Assembly (NCBI GenBank): GCA_032622095.1
Contig: CP136064.1
Location: 251,410,484-251,474,483, forward strand
Reading direction: 5' to 3'
Length of the DNA: 64,000 nt
DNA from: Siphonodentalium dalli
Lineage: Eukaryota > Mollusca > Scaphopoda > Gadilida > Siphonodentaliidae
The first letter of the stretch is position 1, and every line of letters starts with the position of its first letter. Positions 45,011 to 56,411 of the stretch are shown in pieces. The notes below the pieces were generated by a model. That model ran no database searches. It saw only the letters and a list, made by a program, of their open reading frames with translations, and had not been told where the DNA came from. Made by a program: the position numbers and the translations under genes.

Positions 45011-45401
45011 AATGATTAACCCTTTCGACTTAGAACATTTCAACATTTTTTTTAATTTCTTTAACAAAGCGGCATCGACTTGCCACGTCGAAGTTAAAAA
45101 TGTAACGACTCTGGCAAAATTCCGATGTATAGAAACCAATAATTTGTCCATTGAAGTCGGCTCGTGGAACGACACGGCAACCGAGGCGAGAATGTGTACT
45201 TTATGCGACAAGATGTTAATCGGTGATTAATTTCATTATATATGGAATGCCCATAAATTAATTTCATGATCGCGGAGATTTCTACCAACCCACCTGACTC
45301 AGCAGCCAAATACCCATAATTTTAATAAATTGGTGTCACCTGTTATCCTCAAAATACTAGAGATATGTTCTAATGTTTTTTTTAAAGTGGTTTTTACAAA
45401 G

Positions 45402-45464
45402 CTGGCTACGGCGGGCACTCCAGAGGAGGAGGAGGAGGAATGTCGGGAGGTGGTTATGGTCGTC
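45402..45464 (+). pseudogene. 3' fragment of the 119-120 aa ORF (copy 5)
   Basis: Codes LATAGTPEEEEEECREVVMVV in frame, with yet one more acidic codon, but the upstream 99 codons are missing. The reading frame is cut after GGTCGTC by a 580-bp insertion. The ORF stop and 3' flank resume at 46045-46100. Confidence 0.85.
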
Positions 45465-46044
45465 CACCTAGTACAAACGCTATCGCATGCCAAATGGGGT
45501 GGGATGCTGAAAAATCGCAAGCCAATTTGCGCGCGATTTAGTTTGCCGTGTCCCGCGTGACTCAGCATCGCATGCGAATATCTTATACTATGTTTCGATT
45601 GTAAAATTCAAAGAAATGTAACTCTAATATACCCGTTATTTAGTAAAAAATCATACCAAAAGAATGACACCACAAAGAGACACGTTTCAAAAACACTATA
45701 GGAAAAATCACTTTTAGGGTGGGTGGGCTTGGGGGAGGCGGACGGCACCTGTTGGGAAACACAATTGCTGTTGGGAAACACAAAATTCAAACCCTTTTTT
45801 CAAATTGATATCGAGGCAGTCAGGTCGCGCCAGCGACCGCTGCCGCGGGGGCCTGATGGCTCATAAAAACAACTCTATATATAAGCGCCCGCGGCTACCA
45901 CTTTATAGCATCAAGGGTAGACTGAGCAAATCGAGACGGGATGCTGGTTCCGCCAAACTCTCCAGACGGCATCGACATATCAAAACGCATGCGATTCTCG
46001 CCTATCGTATCTGTATTTGGACGGGATTGTGTGCGGATGCGCTG
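45465..46044. mobile_element. 580-bp insertion in ORF copy 5, 7-bp target duplication
   Basis: Flanked by GGTCGTC at 45458-45464 and 46045-46051. The intact copies have this heptamer once (for example TATGGTCGTCTAACC at 36345). Contains GCATGCGA-type motifs near both ends (45484, 45569 and 45986) but no clear TIR. Class unknown. The 168-codon ORF at 45805-46311 runs across its right edge into non-coding flank and is spurious. Confidence 0.7.
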
Positions 46045-46084
46045 GGTCGTCTAACCCGGCGTTTATTCGCCAACAAAACAAAAA

Positions 46085-46100
46085 GGCACTTTTCGGTGCC
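46085..46100 (+). terminator. orphan histone-type stem-loop (copy 5)
   Basis: GGCACT-TTTC-GGTGCC; the A-to-G change converts one stem pair to T-G, which still pairs in RNA. The coding region upstream is broken, so this signal is orphaned. Confidence 0.7.
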
Positions 46101-46352
46101 AACCAAATTAAATAAAGAGAAACACAAATTGCTAATCGTGTGTCCTCAAAGTGTATCCATGTCCGCCCATTCTAAGCCTATATGCATGTACATCCACAAT
46201 TATATTTTGAAAACATATGTCCATATCAAAGAGATACGATGGATGAACATATGTCCCTACCAAAGACAAGGCGTGCTAATTGCAGCTAAATTGTCTCACA
46301 AACATGGTTAAAACGGTTGCAATGTTTATCAATTTCTGATGAATGTTAGATT

Positions 46353-46683
46353 ACTATACCCAAGAAATACTATTATCGCCCCAATACCACAACGCCGTCT
46401 ATAGTTAGATGTCGTACCGATGCGCCGTACACAGGAACAAAGTTCAAAAGATTTAAAATCTGGATTACTATATAAAATGAACACATTATTCGATTTATCC
46501 CTATTTACATGTAAGTCACTGGGAGTGCATATGACGTACGAAAGACGTGTAAATGAAGTGAGCAAGATGTGAGAGAATTGGAAGAATGTAACTTTATTTA
46601 TAATAACATGTACCCTGTCTGTATTTACATTCTTCATTGATGTCTGTTTATTCCAATAAAAACAATTTAAAAAAAAAGAAAGA
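46353..46683 (+). mobile_element. poly(A)-tailed retrocopy, duplicate
   Basis: Same insert as 36659-36994, with AATAAA and an A-run (46668-46683) followed by AGATTCATAGC. The AGATT before and after the insert supports a short target duplication. Confidence 0.7.
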
Positions 46684-46774
46684 AGATTCATAGCAACTGC
46701 TATATGCTTCCCAAATAATCGGTTCGAGTCATCCGTATTATTTAAATAATCTGAGAGTCCTTTGTTTAAATTAA

Positions 46775-47011
46775 CCATTTGAGTGCCAGGGGCCGATCTC
46801 ATCGGCCCTAAACCTACAAAATAAGTATGTTAAAGAATATAAGAATAAATTATTAAAATTGTAAAAAATTGTATAAAAAAAAAAAAAAATGTTAGGCCAA
46901 TGCATTCTCTTATATATGCGAGGCGACCTATGGTCGACTCGCATATATACGAGAATGCATTGGCACAGGGTATATGGGTTGATACAACAATCGGACCTGG
47001 CACTCAAAGGG
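46775..47011. mobile_element. 237-bp piggyBac-like MITE (direct duplicate)
   Basis: TTAA at 46771-46774 and 47012-47015; ends CCATTTGAGTGCCAGG and CCTGGCACTCAAAGGG; one hairpin cassette at about 46893-46970. Confidence 0.85.
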
Positions 47012-49204
47012 TTAAACATAGTTATGTAATACAATCATACTTTGCTTCTAAGCTATACAAATAGACCGATAAAGTCTAAAACTGGAAAATGTCTTTCTTC
47101 CGAAATGTACGAAATCGAACTGGATGTCAATTAAACGGACATGGCTCATTCGAAGTTTCGAACCTCCAAAATACGCGAAATATTGATATACCGGCTTTAT
47201 ATGCTCTGGAAAACACTTGCCAAAAGTCACAGCCATTTTCCAGCCGTTTAAAAAATGTTGCCAGAAGTCATAAAACGCTCTTTATTTCTACCATATCAGA
47301 AATAGAATAACACGGAACGCTCTTTTCTGTTCCATGCCGTGCAAATTGCTGTTTTCTTTTTGTTTGGAAAAATTCAAAAGCGGAAGTTATCTCATTGTTT
47401 TCAAATTGTGTCGAGTTCGAATTTGGATTCGGTCGGGCCATTTTTTTCCGGAGTTATGGTCCTTGTCGACTTAGAATTTGCCGATTATTTTGGTTTCCGG
47501 GTGATAACATTAATTTTAGTTACCTGATTGTTTTAATTTTTGTTATGTGAATTAGCCACATGAAAATACAGGTCAAGTTCGAATTTGGGTTCCGTCTGCC
47601 TATTTTTTTACCGGAGTTATGGTCCTTGTAAAACTTATAATTGGTTGATTATTTTGGTTTCCGGGTAATAGCAATTGGGGTAATAGCTTTAGTTATATAG
47701 TTATCTCTTTGTTTTAAATTTTTTTACATGGATTACTCATATGAAGATACAGATCAAGTTCGAATTTATGTTCGGTCTGCCAATTTTTACCGCAGTTATG
47801 GTCCTTGTCGACTGAAATTTCAGGATATATTTCAACTTGAAGATTTTGTTCACAATTGTATGCAGCCCAGTTACACGTATGAGACAATGCAAAGCATTTT
47901 ATGCATATACTATACTTCTACAAAGCCCCCCACACCCCGCTCAAAATGAAGCCACCGTTTCGGGGGACACTGTGTTCGGGCGGGCTTTTATTGGAATTAG
48001 AATTTGAACACTAGTTAACACAGTAACATTAAATATACAGAAAAATGACTCACGTTTTGTTTAATTGCTTATTCGGTAGGGTGATCACATAGAAATGGAG
48101 AATGTTCTTGCTCAAAGTAGTTATTTATACAAATACTAATCCAAATTAACAACACACTCCGCCATTCTTATATATCAACAAGAAAACATAGTCAGAAATG
48201 GTAACGCGCTCAAGATCATATACCCATGATTGTAATTCTAGAATATAAAATATATTGGTTTCACGAATGACCAACTCATAGAATTAATCGCCTTGCACTT
48301 CTTGGCATCCGAATAACAATTGAAATTGAAATTCCCAACTACACCTTTTACCGGACTCGGCCTCCGGGTCGCAGTTCGACTTTTAATCCGTCCAAAAATT
48401 CCTATTCTATAAATAAAACGCCCATGCGCCCACTGTATACCAAGAAACAGGAACATCATGCACGCGGAGCGCGAAATTAAATGCAGTGGCACCCGATGGC
48501 GAAATTGTTTTCGTTAGTTTATCGCCAACAGTCCCGTCCCGAATCGAGATGTAAATATTTACAATTGAGCGTATAGTTCAGAAGTTGTTTTATATGGAGT
48601 CACTCCATTGGAGTGGTATTAATTATATGGTAGATTTGCTCGAGATTTTCTGTGATTTTAGTACAATGCTACATTACTCCAGTTGGCAAAGCGCCTGAAT
48701 ACTGACTTATAAGTTTTACGCACCCGAACAAGTCCATAATATGTCTTTAAGGATGCGCCCGATTCGTGAATATTAAAACATTTCAAATGACATGTATCAT
48801 TTTGAATGAACAATTCATTATCCTTTATAACCAATATATGTCATATTACTGTAATAACACCTGTTTACCTATGAGAGATATGTTGTAATTATATATATAA
48901 AAAAAATAGATTTTATTTTATTTTGAGGGGTTCATTTGAGGGCACTGCATTATCTAGTCTAGGAATCCAACAATAGGGCCTGCTACCTGAAATCATTGCA
49001 TATATTAGTTTTTTTTCTTGTAGCCATTTGCAGAACTATTTTTTTTTATCGCGTGATGGACCAAAACAACATAAAACAACATAAATATTTGTTCAACCAC
49101 GTTTATAATAATACGGCAGACTCAAGAACTCAATCGTTTGAGACATAGCATTATGTTGTTTTATGGTGATTTTTCATTTTTTAAAATAGATTATTTTCTC
49201 GTAG

Positions 49205-50050
49205 GGTTAATAATTCCGTAAAAACATAATTTTTCCGTCATCTATATACATGTTGCACATCTGCAATATGTGGGTAACAATACTCTGAAGTTTGAAATAT
49301 CTAAAAAAAAACTGTAGGAGGAGTTGATTACACCATGAAGGTACCCTCATACAGAAAAAAAAAGAAAAAAAAATTCAAAGTCGAAAGACCCATAACTCTG
49401 GGTTAAAATCATTGGATCAAACTCAAATTCGAACTTGACCTGTATTTTGATATGAACGACCCACAAAAAAAAACAGAATTTCCAATTAAACAATCCAAAC
49501 TTGAGTTATCATCCGGAAACCAAAGAAAAAACAATAATTTTTTTATGTTCTAAGTCGAAGAGCCCATAACTCTAAGAAAAATCATCGGATCAAACTCAAA
49601 TCGAACTTGACCTGTATTTTGATATCAGTGACTCACAAAAAAAGGGAATTTTCAATTGAACGGTCCAAACTTGAGTTATCATCCGGAAACCAAAGAAAAA
49701 AGAAGAAAATTGAATTTTCTAAGTCGAAAAAAGTCCATAACTCTAGGAAAAATCATCGGATCAAACTCAAATTCGAACTCAAAATGTATCTTGATATGAC
49801 TGATCCACATAAAAACGGTATTTGCAATTATACGATCCAGACTTGAGATATCATCCGGAAACCGAAAAAGTGAGAAATTGCAGAGCACATGTGTGCTTGG
49901 TTGAGACACCTACATTCCAAGTTTCAATCAAATCGGATGATCAATACTGGAGTTATAACTCCGGATGGACAGACGCACGCACGGACACACGGACGTACGT
50001 ACGGACGGAGCTGATTACAATAGTCCCCCGAAATAAATTTTACGGGGGAC
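49205..50050. repeat. pearl-like tandem units and GGACGGAC terminus
   Basis: 49205-49885 is the inverted partner of 44470-45010, with about three ~155-170-bp units (ATCATCCGGAAACC, GGATCAAACTCAAAT). It is followed by TTCAATCAAATCGGATG, then GGATGGACAGACGCACGC and a CGGACACACGGACG run, ending near CCCCCGAAATAAATTTTACGGGGG (a hairpin at 50023-50047). This order matches mollusc pearl-type elements as I know them. Non-coding. Confidence 0.6.
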
Positions 50051-50740
50051 AATAAACAGTCAGGTATGTTTTAGTACCGGCCAATAATCTATGCAGTCGA
50101 TACACAATTAAACGCTCCAGAAAACAAATATCGCATATTTTCCATATGTTCTGGGTCTGCATCCCCACACAGACCTCTTCATAAACGAACTTCAGTCTTG
50201 CATGGTTGAAAATCAAGAAAGTGTCTATACAGAAGATCAAACGATGTATGCTTTTTAGCGTAAATCATGGTCACCGGTCATGTGAATTATATCGTTAACT
50301 ATTCTCTAACTGAAGCAATATATCTATTATAGGGCTAAATATGTCTCGATTCAACTTTCAATAAAGGCATTTCTTGCTGAATTTAAATTTAAATGTGATA
50401 AGTACACACCCATATGCAACATGTGATATTAAGAAATTCAAAAGCGGCGGCTGACTCAAAATATTTGACTTTATACCCACCCACATGCAAGATATATCAC
50501 AACTAAATATCGACGAACACTTTTCCGGAAGCCCCTCTTTGCATCTGTTGGTTTGCCATGCGAACAACGAATTGTTTGCGTTCGGTATAGGTAGTATAAA
50601 AAAATAGTTTTCGGAAGAAAAAGTTAATATTTGAACCAGAATAAATGATGAAATTATGAGACGAATAGATTGCATACTGTTTTCAGTAACGTGTCCAGGT
50701 CCTTGATTTTCTTAAAATCGGAAATGTTGATAGAAAAGGA
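50051..50740. other. no feature seen
   Basis: AT-rich; the 105-codon minus ORF at 50358-50675 has no recognised domain or conserved copy. Confidence 0.35.
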
Positions 50741-51077
50741 AAAAGTTTTCGTCGATACTAATGCCGCCATTAAATATATTGCTTTCATTAATGCACCACC
50801 TTAGAATTCCGTTAAAACTACTAATCCTTCAAATTATTACAACAACTACGGCAAAATATAATCACTGCAGGTTTCTCATTCACCACACCAGAAAGCCTCT
50901 AAATGCGGACCAAAAATTTACTAATCGGATTAAATACACTTTTTGAGGAGAGTGGTTGGGCGCTAAGCGCCCGGGATGGTCGAAAAGATCGAGTGATCTT
51001 CTCCTTCATGCACCCCATGATTAAATGCACACCCGATACCTTAGTCTATATTCCAACTGAGACATACTTCATCAGCA

Positions 51078-51163
51078 TCAATTGTTTTAAATAGCGGATC
51101 TGTGTGACTATAGTAAACAATAAAAAAATACAATAGTCACACAGATCCGCTATTTAAAACAAA
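51078..51163. repeat. hairpin, ~31-bp arms
   Basis: TTGTTTTAAATAGCGGATC pairs with its complement near 51145-51163, around a ~20-nt A-rich loop. It may be a foldback from twin priming or a tiny MITE within the LINE remnant. Confidence 0.75.
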
Positions 51164-51212
51164 TGACATTTTAAAATTTAATGATATCTATACCCTGCAT
51201 TCAAATCTCATT

Positions 51213-51410
51213 GTGCATGACTGGTTTCACGACCAGTTACCAAATTCATTTGAAAATTTCTTCACAAGTTCCCAAAATGACACGCGACAAGATGGTATGC
51301 TCAAATCTGGGACACCGAAAAGTGTCTTCTCGGAAAACTTACCAGAACACTATCTTCCGAAGATGTGGAATTCCCTGGACGACAAACTAAAACGTCTTCA
51401 TATCAACTGA
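51213..51410 (+). pseudogene. LINE ORF2 C-terminal fragment
   Basis: 65-codon open end with DWFHDQLPNSFENFF and LPKMWNSLDDKL, matching the usual pattern near the end of CR1/Jockey-type ORF2 (fv..lP.sf ... WNsLp). The ATG is internal. No RT domain remains nearby. Confidence 0.5.
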
Positions 51411-51759
51411 ATCCCAAATGTACATACAAATATTGTCCTGACTGCAACGATGTTAATAAGTAGTATAGTATTCGTATATAGCGATAACTGACATTGTATA
51501 ACAAGAGAGAAGGATAGATAATACATGTGCATCATCACCCTATCGCAGGAAATACATGAATGTATTATTCGAATGCCTTATCCGACCCATTGGTTAAACA
51601 ATTATCATGGTTCTCCGCTGGCCTCATCCACATATCCATATTCCACATGCTTGTACTTTACATACCATATCACAAACTGAGCGATGAACGGGGAACGACA
51701 AACGAATTATACTATTATTTATTAAAAAACAGACATTTATATACCAATGTTTAAAGTTA

Positions 51760-52890
51760 GGGTGCATTTACACTGATATAGAACTGTATACAGATCTGTA
51801 TGAAGTCACGTGTCGCGCATTACTGTGATCACAATATGATTACTAATAGTGAACGCGCGCTGATCAGTACTCTGGTAATTGACAATTCACTACGAGTCGT
51901 TTCAGTTTAGGCCAGACATAAAAATGGATCAACTATCAGCAGACAACAGCGATTTGGTATGTGCCGCATGTATTTAAAGTGTATCCTTATACCACTTGAT
52001 AATGGTTCGAAGAAAGAATGCAAATCGCATAGGAATACACAATAAACAACCGTGTGCACAAATAGAGAGGCTAGAGAGCACCCATATAGCTTTAGAGGCG
52101 ATTCCACCAATATTTAGGATTTCAGGTGATCATCTATATATCTATAGGTCTCCTGTTTGACACCATCTGGGCGGTGGCCATTTTGGATCTGTATGGAATG
52201 GGTATCCACCCTACAACACCCTTTATTTGACCAAATGTAGTAAAAATTCCAACTGATGACAATTCAAATGACAATGTTGGCCAAATGTAGGACAATATTG
52301 TTTTCTTAAATTAACTAGCAGTTTTTGACTGGCCACGAGGAGGGACCAGGACACAATCTTTCCAAGTGTTGGAAATTTCCAAGCTGACACCCGCCCCCAT
52401 GATAAGGTTGGAAAACTTCCAGCTGATGGCCATTCCAGCTCAAAAGTTTGATAAAAAGTAGGAAATTATGCAAATATTGGTCCGAAAACAATACCCCCCC
52501 CCCAATAAAATGTTTGAAAATCAAACTACAAGATCATTTTCAACCTATTGTTGGTTTGGAAATTACAACTAATGTTTTGTCAGGTATGAAATTTCCAACT
52601 GTTGAAAACTTTGACCAAAGTTTCCACATCCCTGTCCGTGTTCAATATTCGAAATACACGGGTTGAAATGACAACGAACACTAAAACACATTCGCCAAGC
52701 CCGAGTAACAATTAATAAAAACAGATTTGCCTGTCGCAATGCTTCGGCGATGACCTTGACGTATAGCGGACACGATTTTCGCTCACACGAACTAATACCG
52801 TTTTCTTTCTGTGTGCATTTCTATATCAACCCGTTTAAACTAGTCTGCGTGTAGATCTGTGTACAGTTCTATAGCAATGTAAATGCACCC
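51760..52890. mobile_element. 1.13-kb PIF/Harbinger-like element
   Basis: TTA at 51757-51759 and 52891-52893. Ends GGGTGCATTTACACTG and, complemented, GGGTGCATTTACATTG; TIR similarity continues ~45 bp through TATAGAACTGTA and CAGATCT. No transposase ORF. It contains at 52200-52640 an inverted relative of the hAT-like element of 56412-57654. Confidence 0.85.
52200..52640. mobile_element. hAT-like element fragment
   Basis: Reverse-complement similarity to 56480-56840. Shared blocks include CAATATTGTTTTCTTAAATT, TTTTTGACTGGCCACG, GTGTTGGAAATTTCC, AATATTGGTC and TTTTCAACCTATTGTTGG. The CAGGGATGTGGC termini are not present. Confidence 0.7.
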
Positions 52891-53095
52891 TTAACAAGAC
52901 AAAACCTAGATAAATTAAAATTATTATTACATGTATAGTTATATTACTTTTCAACGGGGACGGCAGGTAGACAACCTTCTTGGTTATGCTGTCCCCGATA
53001 GCTCATTGAATGTTATACTATTACACTGTGTATATAATTGTATATATCATATGAATGAGTTATGAATAAATAATCATAGCATAGTCATAGCAATG

Positions 53096-53500
53096 TTAGC
53101 TGTTACATTATGTGTTGTGTTCCCGCAATAAAATATTCAAGAGTGGCCCAGCCATTGTTCACATCTTAATATCGAAAGCAACATACTGCAACAATGAGAC
53201 ATCCGCGAATATAACATCCTGCAAAAAGTATAACCGGTACGCAGCTTTATTGAGATTAAAATATTTAATATTCTTTAAAAGTATAGACAGAACGAATGTT
53301 TGAATTACCAAGCATGATACATTGGGCCATTATCCAGGGATGTAAATCGATGCATATGATAGGTATCAAATGGCTTATGTCATTAGTGACCAACATCCAG
53401 GTAAAATCAGAAAGTTTTCAATATCAGAATAGAACAGTGTATTATACTCTGTCTAAAGATGCACCCATGGTTAGGAATGAACACAGAAGATAAAAGTTCT
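53096..53500. other. no feature seen
   Basis: AT-rich; short ORFs only. Leads into the 3' flank of ORF copy 4. Confidence 0.35.
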
Positions 53501-53535
53501 ATAGCAATTTGTGTTTCTCTTCATTTAATTTGGTT

Positions 53536-53551
53536 GGCACTGAAAAGTGCC
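53536..53551 (-). terminator. histone-type 3' stem-loop (copy 4)
   Basis: Minus strand GGCACT-TTTC-AGTGCC, 34 nt after the stop of ORF copy 4. Confidence 0.75.
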
Positions 53552-53585
53552 TTTTTTGTTTTGTTGGCGAACAAACGCCGAGTGA

Positions 53586-53945
53586 TCAGACAACGATAAC
53601 CACCTCCCGACATTCCTCCTCCTCCGGAGTTCCCACCAAAGCCAGCTGCTCCGTCAGGCTCTTCTTTAACTGTCCGATCAACTCCGCCTTCTCGGAAGCA
53701 TAATCGAAATACATATTTCGAACACCTTCAATGACCGCCATCCGCAACCGCAACTGGTAGCATCGACTCAGGTTGCCCTGTTCTTTAGCTTTGTCATATC
53801 TTGTCTTTATATCAGTAAGTTTGCCATTCAGAAGAGCAACCTGTGTACATGCTCTCTCGAAGCGGAACTCAGATGACTTCAGTTTTACGTGAGAGTTCCC
53901 GAACGCTTCCAGCTGGTCGTCTGTAAAATTCGTGAATACCTTCAT
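53586..53945 (-). CDS. 119-aa unknown protein, histone-type 3' end (copy 4)
   Basis: Intact minus-strand copy, the inverted counterpart of copy 1 in the older duplication. It starts MKVFTNFTDDQLEAF, with SRCYQLRLRMAVIEGVRN and EKAELIGQLKKSLTEQL unchanged, and ends TPEEEECREVVIVV. Its flanks differ from copy 1 by many substitutions and indels, yet the frame is open and most amino-acid positions agree. This is the best evidence here for purifying selection. Octamer-like and TATA sites lie at 54017-54034. Function unknown. Confidence 0.75.
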   Translation of the reverse strand: MKVFTNFTDDQLEAFGNSHVKLKSSEFRFERACTQVALLNGKLTDIKTRYDKAKEQGNLSRCYQLRLRMAVIEGVRNMYFDYASEKAELIGQLKKSLTEQLALVGTPEEEECREVVIVV

Positions 53946-54014
53946 CTTCGCTCTGCTTCAATATTTTCTACGAGAAAGACAAATATGATATGACGGAAAC
54001 ATTGCCAGGCTATA

Positions 54015-54034
54015 CGTTTTATATGATTTGCAAA
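54015..54034 (-). promoter_or_regulatory. octamer-like site plus TATA box, ORF copy 4
   Basis: Complement of TTTGCAAAT (54026-54034) and TATAAAAC (54016-54023), the same spacing to the ATG as in copies 1-3. One TATA-flank base differs. Confidence 0.6.
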
Positions 54035-54770
54035 GTTTGACATTTTTGACACCACACTCTATGTTCTTCTCATGCACGCCCTGCTAAAGGCCTCGAACGT
54101 GATGTTGACACTAATGGCCTAACTGGTAAGCGGTGATTTACCACAACGGAATCAACATCAACTTGTTAATTACCGCGACAGGTAGCGCCTTTGTTCTCAC
54201 CTAATGGGTTTCCACGACAAAGCTAATGTCCTCAGGTGACATAATGACTCAGAAGTTTATCATGATTTACGACCGATTAGTAACTTTTTCAGCTATATAG
54301 ACCATTTGCTCAACTTGCTGCAAACAGGTTAAACTAACAGAACTCGTATTCAATCAAGGTAAGTCTTCTCGCCGGTCCGCTTTTGGAATGGGGGGGGGGG
54401 GGGGCTTTGCTTCCTGCCAGGGTGACATGAAACCCATACTCCACAAGCAGCATCAAATGACTAGGAAACAATCACAACCAAACTCAACAAACGCTCTTCA
54501 GCGGCACAATATCACTCAACCGTGGGTTGTAGGAGAGGGCTTACGGCCCTTTCAAATCTTCCCGGGGGGACCTTCCCAAACCCAAACTCCAAACTCGGTG
54601 CTGCAAACAGGTGATAATCGCTCATCATATATCACAAGAAAACGTTGCCCAACAAATTGGCACTATCTATTACTGAAGCGTCTTGATTTTGCTATAAACT
54701 TTTGTGTTAATAAGAATAAAATTATTAAGAATTTTCGCCTTAAATTGTAACAATGCAGTCAATACATTTT
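54035..54770. repeat. inverted counterpart of 30220-30915
   Basis: Shares AAGGCGAAAATTCTTATTAA, GCTATAAACTTTTGTG and GCGCTACCTGTCGCGG blocks (complemented) with the upstream flank of ORF copy 1. A G12 run at about 54391-54402 sits in an insertion (54345-54600) absent from the other flank. The 120-codon ORF at 54388-54750 spans that insertion and is not supported. Confidence 0.6.
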
Positions 54771-54823
54771 ATATGAGCTTACTCTGCACTAAAACTCGTA
54801 TTGCACTGGTTTCCAACGATTAA

Positions 54824-55265
54824 AGGTACTCAATCCGATTCGATGGTCCCCATATAATCAGATTCCAACAACAACAACAACATTTTTTGAAATGCCGCTT
54901 CAGATATCAGAATCGATTAATTGTCCAAAAATAATGCTAACCACTGTCAACAATAGTATACAAATGCCTGAAACGTGTTATTTATCAACATGTTCTCGAC
55001 GAAATTTGCCCTTATTATCAATACAAAGCCTCTGGCTTTTAGAGTTATCGATCTTCATCCACAATTTGGTCCGAAACCGTCGGTTTGTCGACCTTTTACT
55101 AGGCCACTATAATAAGTCTCGATGATGAAAAATAATAGATTTTAAAAATCGATATCTAATAACTCTGAGCTTTGATAGGTGGGTTCCTCGACTCGAATTA
55201 AATATTTTTTACCCCCGAATCCAAATAAATAGTAATCGATGGGCGCTTAATCCGATTATGCATCT
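54824..55265. mobile_element. 442-bp TTAA-flanked MITE
   Basis: Begins AGGTACTCAATCCG with TTAA at 54820-54823 and ends with CGGATTATGCATCT-like sequence (complement AGATGCATAATCGG) before TTAA at 55266-55269. Same family as 37831-38299 but more diverged. AACAACAACAACA lies near the left end in both. Confidence 0.8.
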
Positions 55266-55309
55266 TTAAGTGCAATTCTCCTAAACTAAAGTTAATTTGT
55301 AATTTTGAT

Positions 55310-55860
55310 AATATCATTCCCAGTTGTCAATTTAGGTAAGACTGGCGACATTAAAGACATATTATGGACTAACTTCAGTGAATAAAACTGATAAGTTAGT
55401 ATCCAAACACTATCTCCACTGGAAGAATGGAGCAATCATCTAGAAATCCAACCACACATATATAACATTTCACATCACCTTAACCGCTCTCTATAATGTG
55501 TACCCTGAATAGTCGGCACATATATACTACCCTCATACACCCACCTGCCTACAAATATAAACACATACCATGAATATTTGGCATTAGTTGGCATTGCCTT
55601 CAAAAATCAACACATACCATGAATATTTGGCATAATGTTCAGAATCCATCTTATCATTAATTATATTCGTCAACCCGTCATACGAAATTGTTTGTAATTA
55701 ACTACATGTTTGTGGGGGGGGGGGGTCGTGTCCCCCAGTATGTATACCAAATAAGATATGTTTACAGTCACTTGGCGGTTTACACCTAGTAATATTCGCT
55801 TTTGAGTTTTTCCCGGTATCGAAATAGGTCGACAACTATTTATCTGAACTAACTTTCAAC
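55310..55860. mobile_element. repeat family X, right copy
   Basis: Inverted counterpart of 27600-28520 without the 480-bp insertion. Contains a 2x tandem of ACACATACCATGAATATTTG (about 55563 and 55611) and a G13 run at about 55717-55729. Its end (CAAAAGCGAATATTAC complement) matches 60140 too. Confidence 0.65.
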
Positions 55861-56411
55861 GAGCATGTCTCAGAAAGATGCATCGGCACGTATGATCATT
55901 TTTATTTTTTCCGGCCTCGGCCCACCCACCCACCCAATTTCTTCCGTTTCCGGCCTTTTTTCCAGGCAATTTTGGACACCCACCCTTTTTTTTTTCCGTT
56001 TCAGGAATTTTTTTCCGGTCAGTTTTGGACACCCACCCCCTAAATAGTTTGTTGCGCGAGATTTTAATAGAACAGTGCATAATGAAGATAACGATACTAT
56101 TTGAATTTATCATATAAGTGTAATTAATCAAGAAATGTGTCAACATAATCACATTTCTAGGGGTAGGCAGAGTGCCAAAGTTTTTATTAACATTCATTTT
56201 CATAATATATAGTCACATGATCTAGTCACATAATCACATTTGAGTATTCTACAGACTACATGGTACAACACATTTCAGATTATTTGATATTTTGATATTT
56301 GCTATGTGATATATTGCTTGAACCAAATTGCTTATCAAAACATGTGGAAATATAACTGTTCATCCCAGTTCATCCCAGTTTGAAGAATAATGCTAATACC
56401 AAACATAACCA

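Larger units (their letters stand above)
46045..49204. repeat. direct duplicate of ~36349-40010
   Basis: Collinear with the left arm end and spacer of the palindrome. It contains, in order, the ORF stop and stem-loop, the poly(A) retrocopy (46353-46683), the piggyBac-like MITE (46775-47011), pearl-like units and family X. It lacks the TTAA MITE of 37831-38299 and about 100 bp near 48990. It ends where the pearl-like inverted block begins. Confidence 0.85.
50741..53095 (+). mobile_element. LINE 3' remnant, split by a PIF-like element
   Basis: 51170-51410 encodes an LINE ORF2-like C-terminus (IYTLHSNLIVHDWFHDQLP ... LPKMWNSLDDKL, stop). After the PIF-like insertion (51760-52890), 52950-53090 holds a GGGGACGGCAG ... 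GCTGTCCCC hairpin and ends TGAATAAATAATCATAGC plus a short CATAG repeat, a plausible LINE 3' end. At 51078-51163 the coding part is interrupted by a perfect hairpin (GTTTTAAATAGCGGATCTG). Upstream limits uncertain; 50740-51070 may also be LINE-derived. Confidence 0.5.

Noticed and set aside
45805-46311. 168-codon plus ORF
   Set aside because: It joins the right part of a 580-bp insertion to the non-coding 3' flank and stem-loop of the ORF family; the flank is non-coding in all intact copies.
46329-46802. 157-codon minus ORF (and the 121-codon ORF at 36635-37000)
   Set aside because: Antisense to a poly(A)-tailed retrocopy; the start and end fall in unrelated flanking sequence.
54388-54750. 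120-codon plus ORF
   Set aside because: Starts in a G-run and crosses an insertion boundary; the homologous flank of copy 1 is not open.
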